Of a DNA stretch of 64,000 nt, positions 36,323 through 44,903 are shown one piece after another; the stretch's first letter is position 1, and every line of letters begins with the position of its first letter. The position numbers were made by a program, and so were the translations under genes. The stretch spans positions 7,635,750-7,699,749 of the forward strand of contig NZ_CM007717.1 of NCBI RefSeq assembly GCF_002019855.1, given 5' to 3'. The notes under the pieces are model-generated. The model was not told where the DNA came from, ran no database searches, and was given only the letters and a program-made list of their open reading frames with translations. Source of the DNA: Streptomyces antibioticus. Its GTDB lineage: Bacteria; Actinomycetota; Actinomycetes; Streptomycetales; Streptomycetaceae.

Positions 36323-37660
36323 CTACTTCTCGACGGTGAAGCCCTGCTCCTCGCCGTACTTCACCGAGGCGTCCTGCCACGCCTTGAGGCCGTCGGCCAG
36401 GGTGGTGCCGGAGACGTACGCCTTGCCGACCGTGTCGTTGAAGATCGAGTTGGCGTACGGCTGGAACGGCAGGTACGACCAGTCGTCGGCGACGTTCGCG
36501 GCCGACTCGGCGAAGATCTTGTTCGCCTCCTGCCCGCCGAAGTACTCGAACTTCGTGCTCTGGAAGTCGGGGGACTCCAGCTCGGCCTTGGTGGCGGGGA
36601 AGGCGCCTTCCTTCACGCGGGTGGCGATGCCGTCACCGGAGTTGGCGTACTCGACGAACGCGTAGGCCAGTTCCTTGTTCTTGCCCAGGGCGGGCAGCGT
36701 CAGCGAGCTGCCGCCGTTCTCCGCGCTGGCCTTCTCGCCCGCGGTCCAGGCCGGCAGCGCGGCCGCGCGCCAGTCGCCGGCGGCGTCCGGGACACCGGTG
36801 ACGAAGTTGGCGGGCATCCAGGCGCCGGTGGCCAGGGTGGCGATGGTGCCGTCGCCCAGGCCCTTGTACCAGTCGTCGGTCCAGCCGTTGACGGGCGCGA
36901 GGAGCTTCTCGTCGATCAGCTTCTGCCAGACGGCCTCGAACTTGGTGGCGCCCGCGTCCGAGAAGTCGATCTTCACCTTGGTGCCGTCGACCTGGTAGGG
37001 GCGCGAACCGGCCTGCCACAGCATGCTGGTGGTGAAGCCGGCGTCACCGGCGTCGTTGGCGATGTAGGCCTTCGGGTCGGCCTTGTGGAGCTTGCGGGCC
37101 GCGTCCAGGTACTCGTCCCAGGTGGTCGGGACGGCGATCTTGTACTTGTCGAAGACCTTCTTGTTGTAGAACAGCGCCATCGGGCCGGAGTCCATCGGCA
37201 GGCCGTAGACCTTGTCGCCCTCGGTCACCGCGTTCCACGGGCCCGGGGTGTACTTGGACGCGAGCTTGTCGGCGCCGTAGGGGGCCAGGTCGCTCAGGCC
37301 CTTGGTGAGGGCGTACTGGCCGAGCGCGAAGTACTCGACCTGGGCGACGTCGGGCACGCCCTTGCCGGCGGAGATGGCGTTCGACAGCGCGGTGTAGTGC
37401 TTGTCCCCGGACCGCTCGCTGACCAGGTTGATCTTGACCTTGGGGTACTTCTTCTGGAAGTCGGCGGCGACCGACTTCAGCGTGGGCTCCCAGGCCCAGA
37501 CCGTGACCGAGCCGCCCTTCTTCAGGGCCGCCTGGATGTCCCCGGCGGAGACCGCCTTGGTGTCCGAGGAGTCGTCCGAGCCGCCGCAGGCGGTCGCGCC
37601 CAGGGCGAGGGTCGACAGGAGGGCGAGGCCGCGCAGCAGGCGGCCGGTCTTTCTGCGCAT
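36323..37660 (-). CDS. Sugar-binding lipoprotein of an ABC importer
   Basis: 445 residues. A lipoprotein signal (MRRKTGRLLRGLALLSTLAL, lipobox LGATAC) is followed by a family 1 solute-binding protein: VWAWEPTLKSVAADFQKKYP, YGLPMDSGPMALFYNKKVFDKY and WTDDWYKGLGDGTIA. It would be lipid-anchored outside the membrane and pass an oligosaccharide to the two permeases encoded upstream. The gap to the permease gene is 126 bases and contains GGTGGGACAGG-like repeats, possibly a site for differential expression of the binding protein. Confidence 0.94.
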   Translation of the reverse strand: MRRKTGRLLRGLALLSTLALGATACGGSDDSSDTKAVSAGDIQAALKKGGSVTVWAWEPTLKSVAADFQKKYPKVKINLVSERSGDKHYTALSNAISAGKGVPDVAQVEYFALGQYALTKGLSDLAPYGADKLASKYTPGPWNAVTEGDKVYGLPMDSGPMALFYNKKVFDKYKIAVPTTWDEYLDAARKLHKADPKAYIANDAGDAGFTTSMLWQAGSRPYQVDGTKVKIDFSDAGATKFEAVWQKLIDEKLLAPVNGWTDDWYKGLGDGTIATLATGAWMPANFVTGVPDAAGDWRAAALPAWTAGEKASAENGGSSLTLPALGKNKELAYAFVEYANSGDGIATRVKEGAFPATKAELESPDFQSTKFEYFGGQEANKIFAESAANVADDWSYLPFQPYANSIFNDTVGKAYVSGTTLADGLKAWQDASVKYGEEQGFTVEK

Positions 37661-37786
37661 GAGGATGCTTCCACTTCTTCGTGGGTGGGACAGGGCAGGG
37701 GTGGGACAGGTGAGGGTGGGGGTGGTGCGCGAACGTGAGGATGGTGCGCGAGTGTGGGGCTGAGGGGGCGGCCGAGGGCCGCCGGA

Positions 37787-38737
37787 TCACTCCTTGACGC
37801 TGCCCGCGGACAGACCCGACTGCCAGTACTTCTGGAGCAGCAGGAACGCGGCGATCAGCGGGAGGATGGTGAGCAGCGAACCGGTGATCACCAGGTTGAA
37901 GATCACGTCGCCGCCGATGGTCTCCGCCTGGGAGTTCCAGGCGCTCAGACCCAGGGTCAGGGGGTACCAGTCCGGGTCCTTGAGCATGATCAGGGGCAGG
38001 AAGTAGTTGTTCCAGGTGGCGACCGTGGTGAACAGCAGCACGGTCACGATGCCGGGGGCGAGCAGCGGCAGGGCGACCCGGAAGAAGGTGCGCGCCTCGC
38101 CGGCCCCGTCGATCCGGGCGGCCTCCAGGAGCTCCGTGGGGATCGCCTCGGTGGCGAAGACCCACATCAGATAGAGGCCGAACGGCGACACCAGCGAGGG
38201 GATGATCACCGCCCACGGGGTGTCGGTGAGGCCCATCTTGCTGAACATCAGGAAGGTGGGCACCGCCAGCGCCGTACCGGGGACGGCGACGGCACCGATG
38301 ACCAGGGCGAAGATCCCGCGCTTGCCGGGGAAGGCGAACTTCGCCAGCGCGTAGCCGCCCAGGACCGCGAGGAGGGTCGCGCCGCCGGCGCCGAGCACCA
38401 CGTACAGCAGGGTGTTGAGGAGCCAGCGGGTGAACACGCCGTCGTCGTAGGTGAACGTCTCGCGGACGTTGTCCCAGAGGGCGAAGTCGCGGGCGAACCA
38501 CAGGCCGGAGGAGTCGGCCAGGCCCGACTGGGTCTTGGTGGCGTTGACGGCCAGCCAGATCAGCGGGACCACGGTGTAGAGGACCACGAGGGAGGCCAGC
38601 ACCGTGAGGAGCACGCTGCGCTTCGGCCTGCCGGGCTGATGTCCGCCGCGCGGGCGGCGCAGGCGCGGGGCGCGCCTGCCGGGGCCCGCGGGCTCGGCCG
38701 GTGCGGCGGGGGAGGCGGTGGTGAGAGGGCTGCTCAT
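37787..38737 (-). CDS. ABC sugar permease, MalG type
   Basis: 316 residues. About six transmembrane helices follow a Pro/Arg-rich cytoplasmic N-terminus. The EAA loop that docks the ATPase is ELLEAARIDGAGEARTFFRVALPLL. The start at 38737 lies 4 bases after the stop of the MalF-type partner, so the two are co-translated. No ATPase is encoded here; Streptomyces importers of this class generally share the multi-sugar ATPase MsiK. Confidence 0.93.
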   Translation of the reverse strand: MSSPLTTASPAAPAEPAGPGRRAPRLRRPRGGHQPGRPKRSVLLTVLASLVVLYTVVPLIWLAVNATKTQSGLADSSGLWFARDFALWDNVRETFTYDDGVFTRWLLNTLLYVVLGAGGATLLAVLGGYALAKFAFPGKRGIFALVIGAVAVPGTALAVPTFLMFSKMGLTDTPWAVIIPSLVSPFGLYLMWVFATEAIPTELLEAARIDGAGEARTFFRVALPLLAPGIVTVLLFTTVATWNNYFLPLIMLKDPDWYPLTLGLSAWNSQAETIGGDVIFNLVITGSLLTILPLIAAFLLLQKYWQSGLSAGSVKE

Positions 38738-38741
38738 CGGG

Positions 38742-39668
38742 TCACGCTCCCTTGCGCATGCCGCGAAGCTGCACGACGTAGGCGATCACCATCGTGATCA
38801 GGCCCATGATGATCGCCACCGTCGCGGAGTAGTTGTGCTGCTGGCCGTTGAACGACAGCGAGTACGTGTAGAAGTTGGGGGTGTAGTCCGTGGTGATCGC
38901 GTTGCGGGCCAGCGGGCGCAGGATGCTCGGCTCGTTGAAGAGCTGGAAGCTGCCGATGATGGAGAAGATCGTCGCGATGACCAGGGCGCCCCGGATCGCG
39001 GGCAGCTTGATCGCGGTGATCACCCGGAACTGTCCGGCGCCGTCGATCTCCGCCGCCTCGTACAGCGAGTGCGGGACCACGCGCAGCGCGGAGTAGAAGA
39101 TCAGCATGTTGTAGCCGACGAACTCCCAGGTCACGATGTTGCCGATGGACGCGAGGACCAGGTCGGGGGAGAGCGGGTCGGGCAGCGTGACCCCGAAGGC
39201 GCCGTTGATGTCGCCCACCAGGCCGTACTTCGTGCCGTACATGAAGCCCCACATCAGGGTGGCGACCACGGCGGGCACCGCGTACGGCAGGAAGATCGTG
39301 ATGCGGAAGAAGCTCTTGCCGTAGAGGCGTCCGCTGTCCAGGGCCAGGGCCGCCAGCAGGGCGATGCCGAGCATGATCGGCACCTGGATCAGCAGGAAGA
39401 GGGTCACCCGGCCGAGGGAGTCCCAGAACCGCTCGTCCTTCAGCGCCTGCGTGTAGTTGTCCAGGCCGACGAACGTGGTGCCGCCGATGAGCTGGTCACG
39501 GAAGAGGCTGAGATAGATCGAGTACGCGATCGGGGCCAGGAAGACCAGCGCGAACACGGCCACGAAGGGGCCGATGAACCCCCATCCGGTCCACGAGCGG
39601 CGGTCCCGTCGCGCCGGAGGCGGTGCGGGCCGCGGCTCGGCGGCGGCCGGCGGTTGCAGCGTCGTCAT
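38742..39668 (-). CDS. ABC sugar permease, MalF type
   Basis: 308 residues with six transmembrane helices, starting WGFIGPFVAVFALVFLAPIA. The EAA loop is SLYEAAEIDGAGQFRVITAI. The ATG at 39668 has GAGGA six bases upstream, whereas the longer reading lacks one and would run into the operator. It is the first gene of the operon permease-permease-binding protein-beta-galactosidase, reading away from the divergent LacI gene, with two operators in the 240-base gap. Confidence 0.93.
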   Translation of the reverse strand: MTTLQPPAAAEPRPAPPPARRDRRSWTGWGFIGPFVAVFALVFLAPIAYSIYLSLFRDQLIGGTTFVGLDNYTQALKDERFWDSLGRVTLFLLIQVPIMLGIALLAALALDSGRLYGKSFFRITIFLPYAVPAVVATLMWGFMYGTKYGLVGDINGAFGVTLPDPLSPDLVLASIGNIVTWEFVGYNMLIFYSALRVVPHSLYEAAEIDGAGQFRVITAIKLPAIRGALVIATIFSIIGSFQLFNEPSILRPLARNAITTDYTPNFYTYSLSFNGQQHNYSATVAIIMGLITMVIAYVVQLRGMRKGA

Positions 39669-39740
39669 GTCGGTCCTCGCTAGAGAAGTCCTGGAACCGG
39701 GCGGTGCCGCGCTCTGCTGTCGAGCGCTGCGCCGCACCCA

Positions 39741-39760
39741 TGATGTTTACGCAAACATCA
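39741..39760. promoter_or_regulatory. LacI-type operator 1
   Basis: TGATGTTT-ACGC-AAACATCA, a 20-bp palindrome imperfect only at its centre, between the divergent lacI and permease genes. It shares the core GTTTACG(T/C)AAAC with operator 2, centred 46 bp away. Confidence 0.8.
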
Positions 39761-39788
39761 GTCACGCAAGAAGCGGGACCGAGCTGTT

Positions 39789-39804
39789 ATGTTTACGTAA
39801 ACAT
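39789..39804. promoter_or_regulatory. LacI-type operator 2
   Basis: ATGTTTACGTAAACAT, a perfect 16-bp palindrome with the central CG typical of LacI-family sites. It lies nearer the regulator gene, so it may also serve autoregulation. Confidence 0.85.
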
Positions 39805-39908
39805 CTGATGGCGGCATGTCTACACTGCCCTGATGACGGTGGTCAAGGGTCGTCTACGGTGCCGTGACACCCGCCCGGACAGCGCGGACAGAGAGGTGGG
39901 GACGCCCG

Positions 39909-40964
39909 GTGGACATGGCTGAAACAGCCCAGGCCAGGGGAAAGAGACGCTCGCGGACCACCGCTTCCATGGCCGACGTGGCCCGGCTCGCGGGGGTCTC
40001 CTCACAGACCGTCTCGCGGGTCTCCAACGGTTACGCGGGCGTGAACGAGGAGACCCGGGAACAGGTCCTCGCCGCCATGAAGGAGCTGGGATACCGCCCC
40101 AACAGCGCCGCCCGCGCCCTCAAGCGTGGCGAGTTCCGCACCATCGGTGTGATCACCTTCTCGCTCTCCAGCACCGGCAACGTCCGCACCCTGGAGGCGA
40201 TCGCCACCTCCGCCGCCGCCGAGGGCTACGCCGTGACCCTGCTGCCGGTCGCCGTCCCCACCCAGGACGAGGTGCGCGGCGCGTTCACCCGGCTCGAGGA
40301 GCTGGCCGTCGACGCGGTCATCGTCATCATGGAGGTGCACCTCCTGGACGCCGCGACCATCATGCTCCCGCCCTACGTACAGGTCCTGGTCGTCGACTCC
40401 GACGCCGGGGACCACTACACGGTCGTCGACACCGACCAGGCCGGCGGCAGCCGGACCGCCGTCGAGCATCTGCTCGGCCTCGGCCACGAGACCGTATGGC
40501 ATCTGGGCGGACCCGAGGACTCCTTCGCCGCGCAGCGCCGCACCGACGCGTGGCGCGCCGCGCTCACCGAGGCGGGCCGCACCCCGCCGCCCCTGATCCG
40601 CGGCGACTGGTCCGCCGAGTCCGGCTACCGGGCCGGCCTCGAACTCGCCGCCCACGAGGACTGCACGGCCGTCTTCGCCGCCAACGACCAGATGGCCCTC
40701 GGCCTGCTGCGCGCCCTGCACGAACGGGGCCGGCGGGTACCGGAGGACGTCAGCGTCATCGGCTTCGACGACATACCCGAGTCCGGCTCCTTCCTGCCCC
40801 CGCTCACCACGGTCCACCAGGACTTCGCCGAGGTCGGCCGCCTCTGCGTCCAGGCGGTGCTCCGCAAGATGCGCCAGGACGACCCGGAACACGGCACGAC
40901 GCTGGTTCCGACGCGGTTGGTCATGCGGGCGAGTACGGCGCCGCCGGGCGGGAGGGCGAGCTGA
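39909..40964 (+). CDS. LacI-family transcriptional regulator of the GH42/ABC operon
   Basis: 351 residues. The HTH at about 22-45 is MADVARLAGVSSQTVSRVSNG, followed by the hinge helix (NSAARALKRGE) and a periplasmic-binding-protein-like sugar domain ending DVSVIGFDDIPES. The GTG at 39909 is favoured by AGGTGGGG seven bases upstream; the ATG at 39915 is an alternative. It most likely represses the divergent importer/beta-galactosidase operon through the two palindromes and is released by an imported sugar or its cleavage product. Confidence 0.92.
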   Translation: MDMAETAQARGKRRSRTTASMADVARLAGVSSQTVSRVSNGYAGVNEETREQVLAAMKELGYRPNSAARALKRGEFRTIGVITFSLSSTGNVRTLEAIATSAAAEGYAVTLLPVAVPTQDEVRGAFTRLEELAVDAVIVIMEVHLLDAATIMLPPYVQVLVVDSDAGDHYTVVDTDQAGGSRTAVEHLLGLGHETVWHLGGPEDSFAAQRRTDAWRAALTEAGRTPPPLIRGDWSAESGYRAGLELAAHEDCTAVFAANDQMALGLLRALHERGRRVPEDVSVIGFDDIPESGSFLPPLTTVHQDFAEVGRLCVQAVLRKMRQDDPEHGTTLVPTRLVMRASTAPPGGRAS

Positions 40965-41270
40965 GGGCTGGGGGTTTGTGCGGACGGTGGCTTCGAGGGC
41001 TTGGCCGAGTCCGGTCCGCTGTGCGTGCAGGGGGTGTCGCGGGGGTGCGGCAGGGCGGTCCTGTGCGCGGTGGGGTGCTCGTCCCGGGGCGGCTGGTCGT
41101 GCGGGAGGGGCGGGGCTGAGGGCCGGCGGTCTGTGTGGGCGTGGCTGCGTGGGCTCGGTTGCGGCCGGTCGGTTGTGCGCAGGGGGTCTCGCGGGGTGCG
41201 GCAGGGCGATCCCGTGCCCGGGCAGGGCGCTCGTCCCGGGGCGGCCGGTCGTGCGGGAGAGTGCGGCGTC
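40961..41270. repeat. Degenerate tandem duplication, period about 152-155 bp
   Basis: Two diverged copies, each starting CTGAGGGC (40961 and 41116). Shared landmarks recur in the same order: GCAGGGGGT (41027/41179), GGTGCGGCAGGGCG, and GCTCGTCCCGGGGCGGC (41077/41229). It fills most of the 411-base gap after lacI, which has no convincing gene. Its TG/GG skew differs from the coding DNA around it. Confidence 0.75.
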
Positions 41271-41375
41271 CGATGTGAGAGCGGGTCCGACCGTGTGGGC
41301 CCGGCCCGGAGGGGTGTACGTGGCCGGGTGGTCGTGTGTCCGTCGGCGGCGTGCCCGGTGGGGCCGGTGCCGGGC

Positions 41376-42032
41376 TCAGACCGGGAGGCGTTCGCCGACC
41401 GCTCGGGCCGCGGTGCGCCAGGCCGTCGTGACCGCGTGGCGGGCGAAGGCCGTGCCCCGGTCGGTTTCCGTCGGCAGGCGGAGGGGGGCGCCGAGGTGGA
41501 CGTGGCAGTGTGGGCGCCGGACCGGGGCGGTGAGCGTGCCGGCCAACTGCTTCGCCGCCGAGCCCGACGCGATCCGCCGGGCGCCCGCGTGCCCCACCGG
41601 GACCACCATCGCGCCGGACGTCCGGGCCAGCCGGGCCAGTCCCGTGCGGAACGGCTCCGGCGGCGCCGCGCCCGCGTCCCTGCGGCTCGGCAGCCTCCCC
41701 TCGCCGTACAGCAGCACGTGCCGGCCGCCGGCCAGCGCCTCGGCGGCGGCGTCCAGCGCCAGCGCCGCCTGGGCCGTCCCCCGCCGGACGGGGATGTGCC
41801 CGGCCCGGGTCAGCGCCCGCCCGAACCCGGGGATCCGCCACAGCCCGGCGGCGGCCAGCACGACCGGCTCCAGGTCGTAGCGGCGCAGCGCGGCCATGAC
41901 GACCGCCGGGTCCGCGAGGGAGTCGTGGTTGGCGACGAAGATGCTCCCCGCGGGCAGCCGCAGAGTGATCTCACTCGTGGTGGTGAGCCGGCCGAAGAAC
42001 GGAGTCAGGGCGACGACGGTACGGCTGAACAC
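41376..42032 (-). CDS. PlsC-type 1-acyl-glycerol-phosphate acyltransferase
   Basis: 218 residues. The catalytic H-x4-D motif is NHDSLADP near residue 36, and the substrate-binding block is GEGRLPSR near 110 (EGxxxS). A short hydrophobic N-terminus suggests membrane association. Such enzymes transfer an acyl chain from acyl-CoA or acyl-ACP to a lysophospholipid or related acceptor. The GTG at 42032 has GGGGAGG upstream. It diverges from phosphoglucomutase across a gap with a perfect dyad; the link between the two is not obvious. Confidence 0.88.
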   Translation of the reverse strand: MFSRTVVALTPFFGRLTTTSEITLRLPAGSIFVANHDSLADPAVVMAALRRYDLEPVVLAAAGLWRIPGFGRALTRAGHIPVRRGTAQAALALDAAAEALAGGRHVLLYGEGRLPSRRDAGAAPPEPFRTGLARLARTSGAMVVPVGHAGARRIASGSAAKQLAGTLTAPVRRPHCHVHLGAPLRLPTETDRGTAFARHAVTTAWRTAARAVGERLPV

Positions 42033-42102
42033 GTGCGGACCTCCCCGGAAACGCTGAACGCTGGTGTGCGCACAGTCTCGCCGCCGCGGGCGCCGTACCG
42101 CC

Positions 42103-42118
42103 TGAGTACGGATACTCA
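42103..42118. promoter_or_regulatory. Palindrome between acyltransferase and pgm
   Basis: TGAGTA-CGGA-TACTCA, perfect 6-bp arms, 70 bases before the acyltransferase start and 110 before pgm. It is a candidate operator for one or both divergent genes. Confidence 0.45.
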
Positions 42119-42227
42119 TACCGTGCGGGGCAAGGGAGTTCGCGCCCCGGCGGGGGAAGATGAACCACGCAAGCCCCCTGCACACCCCACGCAAGCCACA
42201 GGTCAACCGACACGGAGGAGCGGGCAC

Positions 42228-43868
42228 ATGCAGCACGAGCGAGCGGGTCGGACGGCCGGCCCCGAGGACCTCGTCGACGTCGCCCGGCTGGTCACCGCGT
42301 ACTACGCCCTGCACCCGGACCCGTCCGACCCCGCGCAGCGCGTCACGTTCGGCACCTCGGGGCACCGCGGCTCGTCCCTCGACACCGCGTTCAACGAGGA
42401 CCACATCGCCGCCACCAGCCAGGCCATCTGCGAGTACCGCGCCGCCCAGGGCATCGACGGCCCGCTCTTCCTCGGCGCCGACAGCCACGCCCTGTCCGAG
42501 CCCGCCCGGGTCACCGCGCTGGAGGTGTTCGCGGCCAACGACGTCACCGTGCTCCTGGACAGCGCCGACGGCTACACCCCCACCCCGGCCGTCTCGCACG
42601 CCATCCTCACTTACAACCGCGGCCGCACCACCGGCCTCGCGGACGGCGTCGTCGTCACCCCCTCGCACAACCCGCCCCGCGACGGCGGCTTCAAGTACAA
42701 CCCGCCCAGCGGCGGCCCGGCCGGCTCCGACGCCACCTCCTGGATCCAGGACCGGGCGAACGACGTGATCGCCGCGGGCCTCAAGGACGTCCGCCGCCTC
42801 CCGTACACCCGGGCGCTCACCGCCGCCACGACCGGCCGCCACGACTTCCTCGGCGCCTACGTCACCGACCTCCCGAACGTCCTGGACCTGGACGCGATCC
42901 GGGCCGCCGGGGTACGCATCGGCGCCGACCCGCTGGGCGGCGCCTCGGTCGCCTACTGGGGCCGGATCGCCGAGCAGCACCGCCTCGACCTGACCGTGGT
43001 GAACCCGCTCACCGACCCCACCTGGCGGTTCATGACGCTCGACTGGGACGGCAAGATCCGCATGGACTGCTCCTCGCCGTACGCGATGGCCTCGCTCATC
43101 GAGCGCCGGGACCGCTTCGACATCGCCACCGGCAACGACGCCGACGCCGACCGGCACGGCATCGTCACCCCCGACGGGGGCCTGATGAACCCCAACCACT
43201 ACCTGGCCACCGCCATCGCCTACCTCTACAGCCACCGCGAGCAGTGGCCGGCCGCGGCGGGTGTCGGCAAGACGCTGGTGTCCTCCTCGATGATCGACCG
43301 GGTCGCCGCCGACCTCGGCCGCCCGCTCGTCGAGGTGCCCGTCGGCTTCAAGTGGTTCGTGGACGGCCTGGTCGACGGTTCTCTCGGCTTCGGCGGCGAG
43401 GAGTCGGCCGGCGCCTCCTTCCTGCGCCGCGACGGCTCCGTGTGGACCACCGACAAGGACGGCATCATCCTGGCGCTGCTCGCCTCCGAGATCACCGCGG
43501 TGACCGGCAGGACGCCCTCGCAGCACTACGCCGCCCTGACCGACCGGTTCGGCTCACCGGCCTACGCCCGCATCGACGCCCCCGCGACCCGCGAGGAGAA
43601 GGCGCTGCTGGCCAGGCTCTCGCCCGCGCAGGTCACCGCCGACACCCTGGCCGGGGAGCCGGTCACCGGCGTCCTCACCGAGGCCCCGGGCAACGGCGCG
43701 GCCATCGGCGGCATCAAGGTGACCACCGCCAACGCCTGGTTCGCGGCCCGGCCGTCGGGCACCGAGGACGTCTACAAGATCTACGGCGAGTCGTTCCTCG
43801 GCGCCGACCATCTGCGCCGGGTCCAGGAGGAGGCGAAGGACGTGGTGATGCGGGCGCTGGGCGGCTGA
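42228..43868 (+). CDS. pgm: Phosphoglucomutase (alpha-D-glucose phosphate-specific)
   Basis: 546 residues, the usual length. The active-site serine is S146 in VVTPSHNPP, the metal loop is GNDADADRHG, the sugar loop is FGGEESAG and the phosphate loop is ARPSGTEDVYK. All four domains of the phosphohexomutase family are intact. It interconverts glucose-1-phosphate and glucose-6-phosphate in glycogen, trehalose and cell-wall precursor metabolism. The ATG at 42228 has GGAGGAG upstream. A modest hairpin follows the stop. Confidence 0.96.
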   Translation: MQHERAGRTAGPEDLVDVARLVTAYYALHPDPSDPAQRVTFGTSGHRGSSLDTAFNEDHIAATSQAICEYRAAQGIDGPLFLGADSHALSEPARVTALEVFAANDVTVLLDSADGYTPTPAVSHAILTYNRGRTTGLADGVVVTPSHNPPRDGGFKYNPPSGGPAGSDATSWIQDRANDVIAAGLKDVRRLPYTRALTAATTGRHDFLGAYVTDLPNVLDLDAIRAAGVRIGADPLGGASVAYWGRIAEQHRLDLTVVNPLTDPTWRFMTLDWDGKIRMDCSSPYAMASLIERRDRFDIATGNDADADRHGIVTPDGGLMNPNHYLATAIAYLYSHREQWPAAAGVGKTLVSSSMIDRVAADLGRPLVEVPVGFKWFVDGLVDGSLGFGGEESAGASFLRRDGSVWTTDKDGIILALLASEITAVTGRTPSQHYAALTDRFGSPAYARIDAPATREEKALLARLSPAQVTADTLAGEPVTGVLTEAPGNGAAIGGIKVTTANAWFAARPSGTEDVYKIYGESFLGADHLRRVQEEAKDVVMRALGG

Positions 43869-43874
43869 CGCACG

Positions 43875-43915
43875 ACGGGGACCGCGGGGCCGCTCGCCGA
43901 GGGGGCGTCCCCCGT
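43875..43915 (+). terminator. Possible terminator after pgm
   Basis: ACGGGG (43875-43880) pairs with CCCCGT (43910-43915) around a GC-rich centre that can fold further, followed by TCTCGTTG. It is weaker than the other hairpins in the window. Confidence 0.4.
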
Positions 43916-44007
43916 TCTCGTTGTGGTCCTCTCAGGTGTGAACGCGAGGTTTGTCGAGTTTCATAGAGGTCTGTCGAGAGTCGAGCGTGCTGTCGGAAAG
44001 GCCCCCC

Positions 44008-44853
44008 GTGTCCCGCAAGCGCCCCCCGGACGAAAGCGACGAGCTGCTCGCCCGGCTCGGTTCGCTGACCGCCCAGGCGCGCGAGCGCGCGGAGCTGCAA
44101 CGCTCACGCGTCGAACTGGCCCTCGCCCTCCAGCGCGGCATGCTGCCCAGGGACCTGCCCGTCGCCGAAGGCTTCCGGCTGGCCGTCCGCTACGCCCCCG
44201 CCTGCTACGGCCTCAACGTCGGCGGCGACTGGTACGACGTCTTCACCATGCCCGACGGACGGATCGGTCTGTCCATCGGGGACGTCCAGGGCCACAACAT
44301 CGAGGCGACCGCGTTCATGGGCCAGGTGCGGGTCGGTCTGCGCGCCCTCGCCTCCGTCACCGGCGAACCCGGCGACCTCCTCGCCCGCACCAACGACCTG
44401 CTGCTCTCCCTCGGCGGCGACCTCTTCGCCACCTGCACCTTCATGCGGCTCGACCCCGCCACCGGCGTCCTGGAGAGCGCCCGCGCCGGACACATCCCGT
44501 GCGTCTGGGCGACCGCGGACGGCAAGTCCGGCATAGCCGAGGACGAGGGCGGCCCGCCGCTCGGCGTCGCCGCGGGCATCGACTACCCCGTCACCCGCTA
44601 CCGGCTGACCAAGGGCGGGGTGTTCGTGCTGCTCACCGACGGGGTGGTGGAGGGACCGTCGATGTCCGTGGACGAGGGCCTCGACCAGGTCGTACGGCTG
44701 GCCGGCATCGCCGCCGTGGCCGGACTGGAGGCCGGCGCGCTCGCCTCCGCCGTGATCAAGGGCGCCGAGCGGGTCGGCCACGAGGACGACGCGGCGGTCC
44801 TCGTCGTCGGACACGACGGACCGCTCACCGGACCGCCCCGGATTCAGCCATAG
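44008..44853 (+). CDS. SpoIIE/PP2C-family protein phosphatase
   Basis: 281 residues. A short coiled N-terminus (LLARLGSLTAQARERAELQRS) leads into a SpoIIE-type PP2C domain with metal-binding GGDWYDVF, SIGDVQGHNIEA, the VLLTDGVVEG strand and DDAAVLVV near the end. Such phosphatases dephosphorylate anti-anti-sigma factors. No PAS, GAF or kinase domain is attached, so the signal must come from a partner. I chose the GTG at 44008 for its GGAAAGG site; GTG 43987 and TTG 43951 are alternatives. A MASE1 sensor protein is encoded 50 bases downstream and could be that partner. Confidence 0.9.
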   Translation: MSRKRPPDESDELLARLGSLTAQARERAELQRSRVELALALQRGMLPRDLPVAEGFRLAVRYAPACYGLNVGGDWYDVFTMPDGRIGLSIGDVQGHNIEATAFMGQVRVGLRALASVTGEPGDLLARTNDLLLSLGGDLFATCTFMRLDPATGVLESARAGHIPCVWATADGKSGIAEDEGGPPLGVAAGIDYPVTRYRLTKGGVFVLLTDGVVEGPSMSVDEGLDQVVRLAGIAAVAGLEAGALASAVIKGAERVGHEDDAAVLVVGHDGPLTGPPRIQP

Positions 44854-44903
44854 GGCCGGACGGCGGGCCCCTCACCTCGCCGCGGCGGACGGAGCGGTGT
44901 CTG

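Noticed and set aside
43951..44007. TTG start giving a longer phosphatase
   Set aside because: The extra residues are not part of the PP2C domain, and the GTG at 44008 has a far better ribosome site.
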